A DNA stretch of 64,000 nucleotides, taken from NCBI RefSeq assembly GCF_014197435.1, contig NZ_JACIFP010000001.1, positions 3,720,001 through 3,784,000 of the forward strand, read 5' to 3'. The translations under genes and the position numbers were made by a program. The stretch's first letter is position 1, and the number at the start of each line of letters is the position of its first letter. Under the pieces are notes generated by a model, which was not told where the DNA came from, did not search any database, and saw nothing but the letters and a program-made list of their open reading frames with translations. Of this stretch, positions 27,757 to 37,827 are shown piece after piece. This DNA comes from Gordonia humi (GTDB lineage Bacteria > Actinomycetota > Actinomycetes > Mycobacteriales > Mycobacteriaceae).

Positions 27757-28863
27757 GTGGTCAATCTGATGGATGTGCCGGTCGCCGTCGACGAGGTCCT
27801 GGACGAGTTCTTCCAGGCCACCGCGCCGATTCTCGAGTCGATTCATCCGAGTGTGATCGACAAGGGCCAGGCGCTGCGGGCATTCGTGATGACCGGCGGC
27901 AAGCGCATCCGCCCGCTGTTCGTCTACGCGGGTCGGCAGTGCGCCGGAGATAAAATCACGATGAGTAAAACACCGGACGCGGAGCGTGAGGCACTGCGCG
28001 TGTGCGCCGCCATCGAGTTGATCCAGGCCTGCGCGCTGGTGCACGACGACATCCTCGACCGGTCGGACACCCGGCGCGGGAGGCCGACCGTCCACCGTCG
28101 CTTCGAAGCTCTTCATCGCGACCGCGGCTGGGACGGCGACGCACGCCATTTCGGGGACAGCGCCGCGATCCTCGTCGGCGACCTGGCCCTCGCGTGGGCC
28201 GACGATCTGTTCCACGGAGCGCTCCCGACGGCGGTCGGCGCGCAGCCCGGCCCCGATCGGCCGGTTCCGTTCGCGGCGACGGCGGTCTGGTCCCAGATGC
28301 GCACCGAGGTGCTCGCCGGCCAGTTCCTCGACGTCACCAACGAGGCGTCCGGCGACGAGTCGGTGACCGCCGCCGAACAGGTGATGACCTATAAGACGGC
28401 CGCCTACACCGTCGCCCGGCCGTTGGAGCTGGGCGCCACGCTCGGCGGCGCCGACGAATCACTGCGCGCCGAGCTCCACGGCATCGGCATAGATCTGGGC
28501 ATCGCGTTCCAACTGCGCGATGATCTCCTCGGCGTCTTCGGCGATCCCGCCGAGACCGGTAAGCCCTCGGGCGACGACCTGGTCGCGGGCAAGCGGACCG
28601 CGCTGCTCGCGGCCGGTCTCGCACAGGCCGACGAGACCGGTGCGCGCACGCTCCGCAGCGGCATCGGCAGGCCGCTCGCGGACGCGGAGATCGCCGCTGT
28701 CCGCGCGGTCCTGACCGAATCGGGCGCCGTCGCCGAGATGGAGCGTCAGATCGCCCGGCGCCGCGACTCCGGGCTGGCCCGGATCGATGCGCTCGACTGC
28801 GACGAGGACGCCCGCGCCGGACTGCGGACGCTGGCGCACCGCATCACCGACCGGACCAGCTGA
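27757..28863 (+). CDS. idsA2: Geranylgeranyl/polyprenyl diphosphate synthase
   Basis: All-helical trans-prenyltransferase of about 368 residues that makes the C20 (or longer) diphosphate used by the adjacent phytoene synthase. The first aspartate-rich motif is ALVHDDILDRSDTRRGRPTV. The substrate-binding GGKRIRPLFVYAG is present. The second aspartate region is FQLRDDLLGVFGD, followed by GKPSGDDLVAGKRTALLAAG. The GTG at 27757 (VVNLMDVPVAV) matches the leaderless promoter, and a GTG at 27748 is also in frame. The stop overlaps the crtI ATG (TGATG). Orthologous position: Rv2173 (idsA2). Confidence 0.92.
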   Translation: MVNLMDVPVAVDEVLDEFFQATAPILESIHPSVIDKGQALRAFVMTGGKRIRPLFVYAGRQCAGDKITMSKTPDAEREALRVCAAIELIQACALVHDDILDRSDTRRGRPTVHRRFEALHRDRGWDGDARHFGDSAAILVGDLALAWADDLFHGALPTAVGAQPGPDRPVPFAATAVWSQMRTEVLAGQFLDVTNEASGDESVTAAEQVMTYKTAAYTVARPLELGATLGGADESLRAELHGIGIDLGIAFQLRDDLLGVFGDPAETGKPSGDDLVAGKRTALLAAGLAQADETGARTLRSGIGRPLADAEIAAVRAVLTESGAVAEMERQIARRRDSGLARIDALDCDEDARAGLRTLAHRITDRTS

Positions 28864-30377
28864 TGCCCGCCCGGACGCCGCACATCGCGGTGATCGGCGC
28901 GGGACTCGCCGGACTGGCCGCCGCCGCCCGACTCCGCGCGCACGGAGTCGACGTCACGGTGTTCGAGACCGGCGACGTCCCGGGCGGGCTCGTCCGCACG
29001 GAGACGATCGGCGGGCACCGCTTCGACACCGGAGCCACGGTCCTGACGATGCCGTCGCTGATCGTCGACACGGTGACGCAGCTCGGTGTGTCCGCGCGCG
29101 AGGCGCTCGACCGCCTCGCCGCGGCGCCGGTGGACCCGAGCTACGTGATGAACTACGCCGACGGCGCATCGCTGTCGATCCCCCACGACGCCGCCGCCGT
29201 CCCCGATGCGGTCGCCGAGGCGCTCGGCGCCCGTGCGGGCGCCGGCGCCGCCGATCTCCTCGGCTGGCTGCGCCGTGTCTACGACGCCGAGTTCGACACG
29301 TTCATCGACCGGAACTTCGACCCGACCGGTCTGGTCGACGCCCGGACCCGCCGGGCCGCCGCCCGACTCGTTCGGCTGCGCACGCTCGGCGGTCTGACCG
29401 GCGCGGTGTCGCGATTCGTCGACGACGAGCGGCTGCAGCGCGCATTCACGTTTCAGGCGCTCTACGCGGGTGTTCCACCGCACCGTGCGCGCGCGATCTA
29501 CGCGATCATCGCCGACATGGACATCGGGCGCGGCGTGTCGGCCCCCGCGGGCGGCATGGGACGGGTCGGCCGCGTCATCGCCGACGCCCTGGTCGACGCG
29601 GACGTCGAGATCGTCTACGGAACCACCGTCCGCGCTCTGCGCCGTGACCACGACGGCACGGTGACCGCGGTGGTGACCGACGACGACACGATCGCCGTCG
29701 ACGCGGTGGTCGCGACCGCCGAACGCGACGCCGTCGCGCGACTGGCGGACGAGCGGCCGCGTCGTCGGCTCCGATACTCGCCCAGCGCCGTCGTCGTGCA
29801 CGGGGTGCTGCCGGTGGGGGCCACCGACACGTGGCGGTCGGGCCACCACACCGTCGACTTCGGGCGGGCCTGGACGCAGACCTTCGCCGAGATCACCGGC
29901 CGACGCGGTCGGCTGATGTCCGACGGCTCGTTCCTGATCACCCGCGGTGCGGTCGGCGATCCGGACACCTTCATCGCCGACGGCGCCGAATCGGTGTCGG
30001 TCCTGGCCCCGACGCCGAATCTGGAGTCGGCCGACCTCGACTGGAACGTGCTGGCCGGTCCCTACGTCGCCGAGATCCTCGCGACACTCGCCGCACGCGG
30101 CTATCCGGGCATCGATGCGATGCGCGTGCTCCGCGTCGACCATCCGAGGACCTGGGCCGACGCCGGGCTGCCCGCGGGCACACCGTTCTCGGCGGCCCAT
30201 ACCGCCGCCCAGACGGGACCGCTGCGAACTCGCAACGTGTGGCCGACGAGCCGCAACCTGATCCTGGCGGGAAGTGCGACGGTGCCCGGCGTCGGCATCC
30301 CACCGGTCCTGGTGTCGGGCGGGCTGGCGGCCGATCGGGTCACCGATCTGCTGCGCGGGGACGACGGGACGCGGTAG
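28863..30377 (+). CDS. crtI: Phytoene desaturase
   Basis: FAD-dependent carotenoid desaturase/isomerase of 504 residues that converts phytoene towards lycopene or related polyenes at the membrane. The N-terminal dinucleotide fold is VIGAGLAGLAAAARLRAHGV, then FETGDVPGGLVRTE and GHRFDTGATVLTMP. Mid-protein TFQALYAGVPPHRARAIYAI and PAGGMGRVGRVIADAL are typical of the family. The C-terminal FAD-contact segment is LILAGSATVPGVGIPPVLVS. It shares one base with the idsA2 stop and abuts mptA with no gap. This gene is absent between idsA2 and mptA in M. tuberculosis. Confidence 0.93.
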   Translation: MPARTPHIAVIGAGLAGLAAAARLRAHGVDVTVFETGDVPGGLVRTETIGGHRFDTGATVLTMPSLIVDTVTQLGVSAREALDRLAAAPVDPSYVMNYADGASLSIPHDAAAVPDAVAEALGARAGAGAADLLGWLRRVYDAEFDTFIDRNFDPTGLVDARTRRAAARLVRLRTLGGLTGAVSRFVDDERLQRAFTFQALYAGVPPHRARAIYAIIADMDIGRGVSAPAGGMGRVGRVIADALVDADVEIVYGTTVRALRRDHDGTVTAVVTDDDTIAVDAVVATAERDAVARLADERPRRRLRYSPSAVVVHGVLPVGATDTWRSGHHTVDFGRAWTQTFAEITGRRGRLMSDGSFLITRGAVGDPDTFIADGAESVSVLAPTPNLESADLDWNVLAGPYVAEILATLAARGYPGIDAMRVLRVDHPRTWADAGLPAGTPFSAAHTAAQTGPLRTRNVWPTSRNLILAGSATVPGVGIPPVLVSGGLAADRVTDLLRGDDGTR

Positions 30378-31877
30378 ATGTCGGAGATGTCGTTCACGTC
30401 CACCCGCCGCCCGTCTCCGGTCCGACTGCTGCGCGCGTACCCGGACTCCGCGGTCGGTCTGCTCGGCTCGGTGATGCTGACCGTCGGCAGCTACGGACTC
30501 GCGGATGTGCCCCGCAACGACGCGACGCTCGAGAACCTGGGGCTGGCGCCGATGACGTACGGGCACGGCAAGACGCTCGCGGGCATCGCGTTCTGGCTGG
30601 GTGCGGCACTCATGATGATCGCCTGGGTCCGGATCGGCCGCGACCGCGAGTCCATGAGCCTGCGCGCCACGTCGACGACGGTACTGGTGTGGGCCGCTCC
30701 CCTGATGTTCGCGATCCCGGTGTTCAGCCGCGACGTGTACGCCTACCTCGGCCAAGCCGCCGCCCTCGCCGGCGGTTTCGACCCGTACAACGACGGTCCG
30801 GCGCACGTGCCCGGTCCGATCGTCGATTCGATGGCGCAGATCTGGGCGCCGACCACGTCGCCGTACAGTCCCGCGTTCATGCTGCTGGCGCGGGGCGTGG
30901 TCGCGGTGACCGGTCAGAACGTGTTCGCGGGCGTCTTCGTGTTCCGGATCGTGCTGCTGCCCGGTCTGCTGCTGGCGCTGTGGGCGGTGCCGCGCATCGC
31001 CGCGCACTTCGGTGCGAGCCGGCGGACCGGCGTGTGGCTGGCTCTGCTCAATCCGCTGCTGCTGGTGTACCTGGTCGGCGGTCCGCACGGCGAGATGCTG
31101 CTGATGGGCGTACTCGCCGCCGGCGTCATGCTGGTCCTCGACGGCCGCCACGTCTGGGGTCTGGCGGTGTTGGGAGCAGCGGTGTCGTTGAAGGTCACCG
31201 CCGGTGTGATGGTCCCGTTCGTAGTGTGGATCTGGCTCGATCATCTACGTCGCGAACGGGCGGTGAGCACCCGCGACCGCATCGGCGTGTTCGCGGCGAC
31301 GGCGGCGATTCCGGCCGCCGTGTTCGGAGCGTTCACCCTGATCCTCGGCCTGGGACTGGGCTGGTTGAACGGACTGGCGTTCGCCAACCGGATCATCAAC
31401 CCGTTCACGATCCCGAATCTGGCCGCCCATCTGATCAGCCTGCTGGCCGCTCCGTTCCACACGTTCAATCTGCACACGGTGCTCGGTGTGACGCGACCGA
31501 TCGGTCAAGCCGTCATGGTGGTGGCCCTCGTCTGGCTCTGGTGGCGCGGTCGCGCCACCGAACGGACGGCGATGATGTACATGTGCTGGGCGATGTTCGC
31601 CGTGCTGCTGCTGGAGCCGTCCACGCTCCCCTGGTACTACACCTGGGTGACGGTGCTCGTCGTCGCCTTCACCCTTCCCATGTGGGCCCGTCAAGTGATC
31701 GTCGGCGTGTCCGTGTACCTGCTGATCGTCTTCCAGCCGGACGACTCGATCCTGTTCTACAAGCCGGTCGAGTCGCTGATCGCGGTGGCCCTCGGCGTGC
31801 TGGCGGCGGTCTCGCTGCGTCGTCCCGATCCGTTGCGGCTGCGTCGGTTCGACGCGCTGCTGCGTGGCCGTGGCTGA
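30378..31877 (+). CDS. mptA: Alpha-(1,6)-mannosyltransferase MptA
   Basis: GT-C-type polyprenyl-phosphomannose-dependent mannosyltransferase that extends the lipomannan/lipoarabinomannan backbone on the outer membrane face, 499 residues, 12-13 membrane helices. The catalytic Asp region of GT-C enzymes is in IPVFSRDVYAYLGQAAALAG (SRDVYAY). FDPYNDGPAHVPGPIVD and WAPTTSPYSPAFMLLARG follow, with YLVGGPHGEMLLMGVLAAG and PSTLPWYYTWVTVL later. In M. tuberculosis this gene (Rv2174) directly follows idsA2; here crtI is wedged between them and crtB overlaps its end by 14 nt. Confidence 0.92.
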   Translation: MSEMSFTSTRRPSPVRLLRAYPDSAVGLLGSVMLTVGSYGLADVPRNDATLENLGLAPMTYGHGKTLAGIAFWLGAALMMIAWVRIGRDRESMSLRATSTTVLVWAAPLMFAIPVFSRDVYAYLGQAAALAGGFDPYNDGPAHVPGPIVDSMAQIWAPTTSPYSPAFMLLARGVVAVTGQNVFAGVFVFRIVLLPGLLLALWAVPRIAAHFGASRRTGVWLALLNPLLLVYLVGGPHGEMLLMGVLAAGVMLVLDGRHVWGLAVLGAAVSLKVTAGVMVPFVVWIWLDHLRRERAVSTRDRIGVFAATAAIPAAVFGAFTLILGLGLGWLNGLAFANRIINPFTIPNLAAHLISLLAAPFHTFNLHTVLGVTRPIGQAVMVVALVWLWWRGRATERTAMMYMCWAMFAVLLLEPSTLPWYYTWVTVLVVAFTLPMWARQVIVGVSVYLLIVFQPDDSILFYKPVESLIAVALGVLAAVSLRRPDPLRLRRFDALLRGRG

Positions 31878-32775
31878 CCCGGCACGGGGTTTCGCGGCCG
31901 CCCGCGAGATCACCGCGGACGCCGGTCGCACCTACTATCTCGCCTCGCTGCTGCTTCCGGGGCCCCGTCGACGCGCCGTGCACGCGCTGTACGCGTTCGC
32001 CCGCCTCGTCGACGACGCCGTCGACGGAGGACTCGGACCGGTCGCCGCCGCGGCCCGCGTCGACGCCCTCGACGCCGGACTGTCGGCCGTGCTGTCCGGG
32101 ACGGCACCGCCGCCGGCGTTGTCGAGCCGTGACGTCGACCTGCTGTCGGCGTTGGGCGTCGCCGTCGACGAGAACCGCGTCCCGATCCACACCTTCGACG
32201 CGTTCCTGACGTCCATGCGGATGGACGTCCCCGGCACACCGACGTTCCGGTGCCGCTATCGGACGTTCGCCGAACTGTCGGAGTACACGTACGGGTCGGC
32301 CGCGGTGATCGGAGTGCAACTGATACCCGTCCTGGGCGCCGACCCGTCGCTGGCCGACGGCGCGGCCCTGCTCGGCGAGGCCTTCCAGCTCACGAACTTC
32401 CTCCGCGACGTGGCCGAGGACCTGCACCGCGACCGCATCTACCTGCCGCTCGACGAACTCGCGGCCTTCGGCGTCGACGAGGCCGTGTTGCGAGCCGATC
32501 TGGAGCGGGGCGCGACCAGTCCCGCACTGCGCCGCGCGCTGGCGCACCTGATCGCGGTGAACCGCGACCAGTACCGACGGACGCTGCCCGCGATCGCCGG
32601 ACTGCCGCGGACGACGCGGCCCGCGATCTCCGCGGCCGCGCGCTCGTACGGCGACATCCTCCGGGCCATCGAGGACGTCGATCACGACGTCATGCGGATC
32701 CGCGCCGTGGTGCCGCGCCGGACGCGACTGGCACACGCGGCAGGCGCGCTCCTGCACCGCACCGGCACCGGGTGA
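31864..32775 (+). CDS. crtB: Phytoene synthase
   Basis: Squalene/phytoene-synthase family enzyme of 303 residues that condenses two geranylgeranyl diphosphates to phytoene. Substrate motifs are the first Asp-rich site ALYAFARLVDDAVDGG, the second FQLTNFLRDVAEDLHRDRIY and the conserved IYLPLDELAAFGV. RTYYLASLLLPGPRRRAVHA is the typical N-terminus. It overlaps mptA by 14 nt, so translation of all four genes of the idsA2-crtI-mptA-crtB operon is probably coupled. Confidence 0.93.
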   Translation: MAVADPARGFAAAREITADAGRTYYLASLLLPGPRRRAVHALYAFARLVDDAVDGGLGPVAAAARVDALDAGLSAVLSGTAPPPALSSRDVDLLSALGVAVDENRVPIHTFDAFLTSMRMDVPGTPTFRCRYRTFAELSEYTYGSAAVIGVQLIPVLGADPSLADGAALLGEAFQLTNFLRDVAEDLHRDRIYLPLDELAAFGVDEAVLRADLERGATSPALRRALAHLIAVNRDQYRRTLPAIAGLPRTTRPAISAAARSYGDILRAIEDVDHDVMRIRAVVPRRTRLAHAAGALLHRTGTG

Positions 32776-32797
32776 GCCGGCGCCGAGGCCCGTCGTC

Positions 32798-33166
32798 TCA
32801 GAAGGCCTGCGCCTGCGCGCGTCGGATGACCTCGCGCGCGGAGTGGGTGTGCAGAGCGTCGGCCGGGCACAGACCGAGGTCGTCCTGCTGCTCGAAGAGC
32901 CAGCCCATGGCCTCGTCGCGGGTGTATCCGCCGTCGAGCAGGGTGGTGACCAGCCCCTCGAAGTGTTTGGCCAGTCCGCCGTCGTCCGCGAAGAACGCGG
33001 CGGGGACGACCGGTTGTCCGCCGCGCGAGGCGGCGAGGAGGTTGTGGTCGCGGATCAGCGTCCGCACGCGGTTGAGGGAGACGCCCAGTCGGCGGGCGGC
33101 CTCGTCGAGGCTCACGGCCTCGGCGTCGTCGGGCAGGATGTCGATGGAAAGCGGAAGGGAACCCAC
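32798..33166 (-). CDS. Winged-helix DNA-binding protein (Rv2175c-like)
   Basis: About 122 residues. The N-terminal helix-turn-helix is AVSLDEAARRLGVSLNRVRT followed by LIRDHNLLAASRGGQP, and the C-terminal half is FEGLVTTLLDGGYTRDEAMG with REVIRRAQAQAF. In M. tuberculosis Rv2175c is phosphorylated by PknL, which lowers its DNA binding; the pair is divergent here too. I chose the GTG at 33166 (VGSLPLSIDIL) because TAGTGT at 33175-33180 lies 8 nt before it. The open frame to 33202 crosses that promoter. Confidence 0.88.
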   Translation of the reverse strand: MGSLPLSIDILPDDAEAVSLDEAARRLGVSLNRVRTLIRDHNLLAASRGGQPVVPAAFFADDGGLAKHFEGLVTTLLDGGYTRDEAMGWLFEQQDDLGLCPADALHTHSAREVIRRAQAQAF

Positions 33167-33238
33167 GGTGAGAGACACTACCCGCCCGTCCGCGGGGCGC
33201 ACACGACTTCCCGTGCGTTACGGGTAGATTCGAACACC
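33167..33238. promoter_or_regulatory. Divergent promoters of the Rv2175c-like gene and pknL
   Basis: Only 72 bases separate the start codons. The minus-strand box TAGTGT (33175-33180) and the plus-strand box TAGATT (33225-33230) each end 8 nt before a start codon, with no Shine-Dalgarno, so both transcripts appear leaderless. Confidence 0.65.
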
Positions 33239-34468
33239 ATGACCACTCCCGACGACCCGCTGATCGGCCGGGTGCTCGAGCGTCGGTACCAGATCGACGC
33301 GCCGATCGCGCGCGGCGGCATGTCCGCGGTGTACGTGGGCACCGACCTGCGACTGCACCGTCGAGTGGCCGTCAAGGTGATGGATTCGCGGTACGTCGGC
33401 GACCCGCAGTTCCTGCGGCGCTTCGAGTTCGAGGCCCGTGCGGTGGCCGGGCTCAGCCATCCCGGGCTCGTGGCCGTCTACGACCAGAGCATCGACGGCG
33501 ACATCGCGTTTCTCGTGATGGAGCTGGTGCGCGGCGGCAGCGTCCGCGAGCTGCTGCGCGAGCGCGGTCCGATGCCGCCGCACGCCGTCGCCTCGGTCGC
33601 GATCCCGATGCTCGGCGGTCTTGGGACCGCTCATCGCGCGGGTCTCGTCCACCGCGACGTCAAACCCGAGAACGTCCTGATCTCCGACACCGGCGACATC
33701 AAGGTCGCCGACTTCGGACTGGTCCGGGCCGTCGCCGAGGCCGGTGTCACCTCCGCCAGCGTCATCCTGGGCACCGCGGCCTATCTGTCGCCGGAGCAGG
33801 TGTCCTCCACCGACATCGACGCGCGCAGCGACGTGTACTCGGCCGGGGTCCTGCTGTTCGAGTTGCTCACCGGCCGTCAGCCGTTCAGCGGCTCCACCCA
33901 GCTCGCGCTCGCATATCAGCGACTCTCGTTCGACGTCCCCGCCCCCGGCGACATCATCGACGGCGTTCCGCCTCAGCTCGACGACATCATCCTGCGCGCC
34001 ACCGAGCGTCACCGGGACGATCGGTACGTGGACGGTTTCGCCATGCAGCACGCGATTCTCGACGCCGTCGACGATCTGCGCCTGCCCGCGTTCACAGTGC
34101 CCGCGCCCCAGCAGGCCTCCGATCGCGTCACCGCCGCGATCGCGCGCCCGATCCGACCGCAGCAGGCTCCCCCGCCGCCCGAGACCCGTCAGGTCACCGG
34201 TCCCGGTGAGCCGTACGACGACGAGGACGTCCTCGACGACGAATACGGCGACGACGGATACGGCGACGGCTACTCCGACGACGACTATTACGACGAACCT
34301 CGTCGGTCCGCGCTCCGCGAGCACCGCGGCGCCCCCGACGACGATCGGATCGACGATGTGATGCCCCCGAGCCGCCGCCTCGCGGCGCTCGTCTGGTTCC
34401 TGCTGATCGCCGCCGTCGCCGCGGGCCTGGCCGCCCTCGGCTGGACCGTCGGCGCGGGTCTGGCCTGA
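33239..34468 (+). CDS. pknL: Ser/Thr protein kinase PknL
   Basis: Hanks-type membrane kinase of 409 residues. The Gly-rich loop IARGGMSAVYVG is at about 23-34, the catalytic Lys is K46 (VAVKVMD), the HRDVKPEN catalytic loop starts at about 138, and DFG is at about 158. The APE position reads SPEQ. The C-terminal part has a Pro-rich linker and a very acidic, Tyr-rich stretch (YDDEDVLDDEYGDDGYGDG), then one membrane helix at about 380-403 with almost no extracellular domain. That makes it a kinase without a sensor domain, as in mycobacterial PknL. Likely partner: the divergent DNA-binding protein. Confidence 0.95.
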   Translation: MTTPDDPLIGRVLERRYQIDAPIARGGMSAVYVGTDLRLHRRVAVKVMDSRYVGDPQFLRRFEFEARAVAGLSHPGLVAVYDQSIDGDIAFLVMELVRGGSVRELLRERGPMPPHAVASVAIPMLGGLGTAHRAGLVHRDVKPENVLISDTGDIKVADFGLVRAVAEAGVTSASVILGTAAYLSPEQVSSTDIDARSDVYSAGVLLFELLTGRQPFSGSTQLALAYQRLSFDVPAPGDIIDGVPPQLDDIILRATERHRDDRYVDGFAMQHAILDAVDDLRLPAFTVPAPQQASDRVTAAIARPIRPQQAPPPPETRQVTGPGEPYDDEDVLDDEYGDDGYGDGYSDDDYYDEPRRSALREHRGAPDDDRIDDVMPPSRRLAALVWFLLIAAVAAGLAALGWTVGAGLA

Positions 34469-34490
34469 CGCCGATCGGCAGACCGGACAT

Positions 34491-34552
34491 CCGCGGCAGA
34501 CAGCGACTTCCGCGGACGTCGGGACAGCCGCCGAAGTCGATGAGTGCCGCGG
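34491..34552. repeat. Dispersed palindromic element, copy 1 (pknL/aroG junction)
   Basis: A 62-bp element bounded by CCGCGGCA (34491-34498) and TGCCGCGG (34545-34552). It contains an inner hairpin in which CGACTTCCGCGG pairs with CCGCCGAAGTCG (11 of 12). Its 50-bp core (34503-34552) matches 63391-63440 at 42 of 50 positions without gaps. Both copies lie between convergent genes, so a terminator role is plausible. Confidence 0.75.
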
Positions 34553-34565
34553 GTGCCGGGCGAGT

Positions 34566-36471
<1,906 letters not shown>

Positions 36472-36513
36472 GGGGTGAAGAGTAGCGCGAAGGCGTCAGT
36501 CCATAATCGTCGT
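36472..36513. promoter_or_regulatory. 42-bp back-to-back leaderless promoters
   Basis: Start codons of the exoribonuclease (minus) and the mannosyltransferase (plus) are only 42 bp apart. Boxes TACTCT (36479-36484, minus strand) and CATAAT (36502-36507, plus strand) lie 7 and 6 nt before the respective starts. The two -10 boxes are 17 bp apart, so one polymerase footprint would cover both. Confidence 0.65.
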
Positions 36514-37812
36514 ATGCCCTCTTCGACCCGTGCCGCCGAATCCGCGCTGCGCCGCTGGCGTCCCGGGCCCGCCGCGTCGGTCCTGGCCGCCCTGGTCTTC
36601 GCGGCGTCGTCGACACTGCAGATCGCCGGAGTGCCGTTCACCTCCAGCTGGGGCACGCGGACCCGCTTCGACATGGACGTCTACCGACTCGGCGGGCAGG
36701 CCTGGCACCAGGGGCTCAGCCTCTACGCCGACGGATCGCTGCCGTTCACCCAGGACGGCATCTGGCTGCCGTTCACCTATCCCCCGTTCGCCGCGCTGGT
36801 GTTCACGCCGCTCGGCGCGATGTCGTTGGCCGTCACCAGCATCGGCATCTCGATCGTCACCGTCGCACTGCTGGTCTATGTGACCAAGCTGACCTTCGAC
36901 GTCCTCGACGTCGGCGATCACGCCAACCGCTGGCAGCTCGGCCTGATCCTGTCCGCGGTCACCGTGTGGTTCAACCCGTTCTGGATGACCCTGGGCTTCG
37001 GTCAGATCAACCTGGTCCTGATGGCCCTGATCATGGTCGACGTCTTCGTCGTCGGACGACGGGGCGGCCTCGGCGCGACGGCGCAGGGTGTGCTGACCGG
37101 GCTCGCATCGGCGGTCAAACTCACGCCGCTGGTGTTCCTGGCGGTGTTCCTCGTCGCCGGGCGCGTCCGGGCCGTCGTGGTCGGCGTGGTCGCCTTCGTC
37201 GGCGCCGCGGCACTGGCGTGGCTGTGGATGCCCGACGACTCGAAGACCTACTGGACCGACACCGTGTTCCACACCGGCCGCATCGGCGAACCGGAGGGCC
37301 GGATCAACCAGAATCTGAACGCCCTGTGGCTGCGGCTGTTCGACGGCGGGTCGACCGCGTCGATCCTCTGGGTCGTCTCGAGTCTCGTCGTGACCGTGCT
37401 CGCCGTCGGCGCGGCGCTGGCCGCCCGCCCGCGCGAGGCGTTCGCGCCCGGCGCGATCGACGGCCGTGTCGACGCGATGGTGGTGGCGTGCACCGTCGCC
37501 GTCTGGGGCTTCCTGATCTCCCCGACGACGTGGGCGCACCACTGGGTGTGGTGCGTTCCGGCGCTGTTGACCTGCCTGGTGTTCGCGGCGCGGACCGACG
37601 ACCGGCGTGTCCGCTGCGTCTACGGCGCGCTGACCGTCGTCGGCACGGCGATCTTCGCGATCGGGCCCTTCCAGTTGATCCCGCCCATCCAACAGGGGTG
37701 GTCGTGGGCCGACCACATCGTCGGAAACACCTTCGTCATCTGGGGCGTCGCGATGCTGCTCGCGTTCTGGCGGATGCCGTACCGCAATGTCACGCAAGCG
37801 GCCGCGGACTGA
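36514..37812 (+). CDS. GT87 (DUF2029) polyprenol-phosphate mannosyltransferase
   Basis: A 432-residue polytopic GT-C-type enzyme in the position of Rv2181, the alpha-(1,2)-mannosyltransferase (MptC) that branches lipomannan and lipoarabinomannan. The extracytoplasmic catalytic loop TRFDMDVYRLGGQAWHQG contains the DMDVY aspartate motif. LPFTYPPFAALVFTPLG, LGFGQINLVLMALIMVDVF, GRINQNLNALWLRLFDG and SPTTWAHHWVWCVPALL are typical of the family. There are around ten membrane helices. The ATG at 36514 follows CATAAT by 6 nt. It converges with the acyltransferase gene, with only 15 nt between stops. Confidence 0.9.
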   Translation: MPSSTRAAESALRRWRPGPAASVLAALVFAASSTLQIAGVPFTSSWGTRTRFDMDVYRLGGQAWHQGLSLYADGSLPFTQDGIWLPFTYPPFAALVFTPLGAMSLAVTSIGISIVTVALLVYVTKLTFDVLDVGDHANRWQLGLILSAVTVWFNPFWMTLGFGQINLVLMALIMVDVFVVGRRGGLGATAQGVLTGLASAVKLTPLVFLAVFLVAGRVRAVVVGVVAFVGAAALAWLWMPDDSKTYWTDTVFHTGRIGEPEGRINQNLNALWLRLFDGGSTASILWVVSSLVVTVLAVGAALAARPREAFAPGAIDGRVDAMVVACTVAVWGFLISPTTWAHHWVWCVPALLTCLVFAARTDDRRVRCVYGALTVVGTAIFAIGPFQLIPPIQQGWSWADHIVGNTFVIWGVAMLLAFWRMPYRNVTQAAAD

Positions 37813-37827
37813 CGAACGTGCGCGCGG

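Noticed and set aside
28746..31244. 832-codon minus-strand frame opposite crtI and mptA
   Set aside because: His/Arg/Asp-rich antisense shadow; plus-strand genes have full family motifs.
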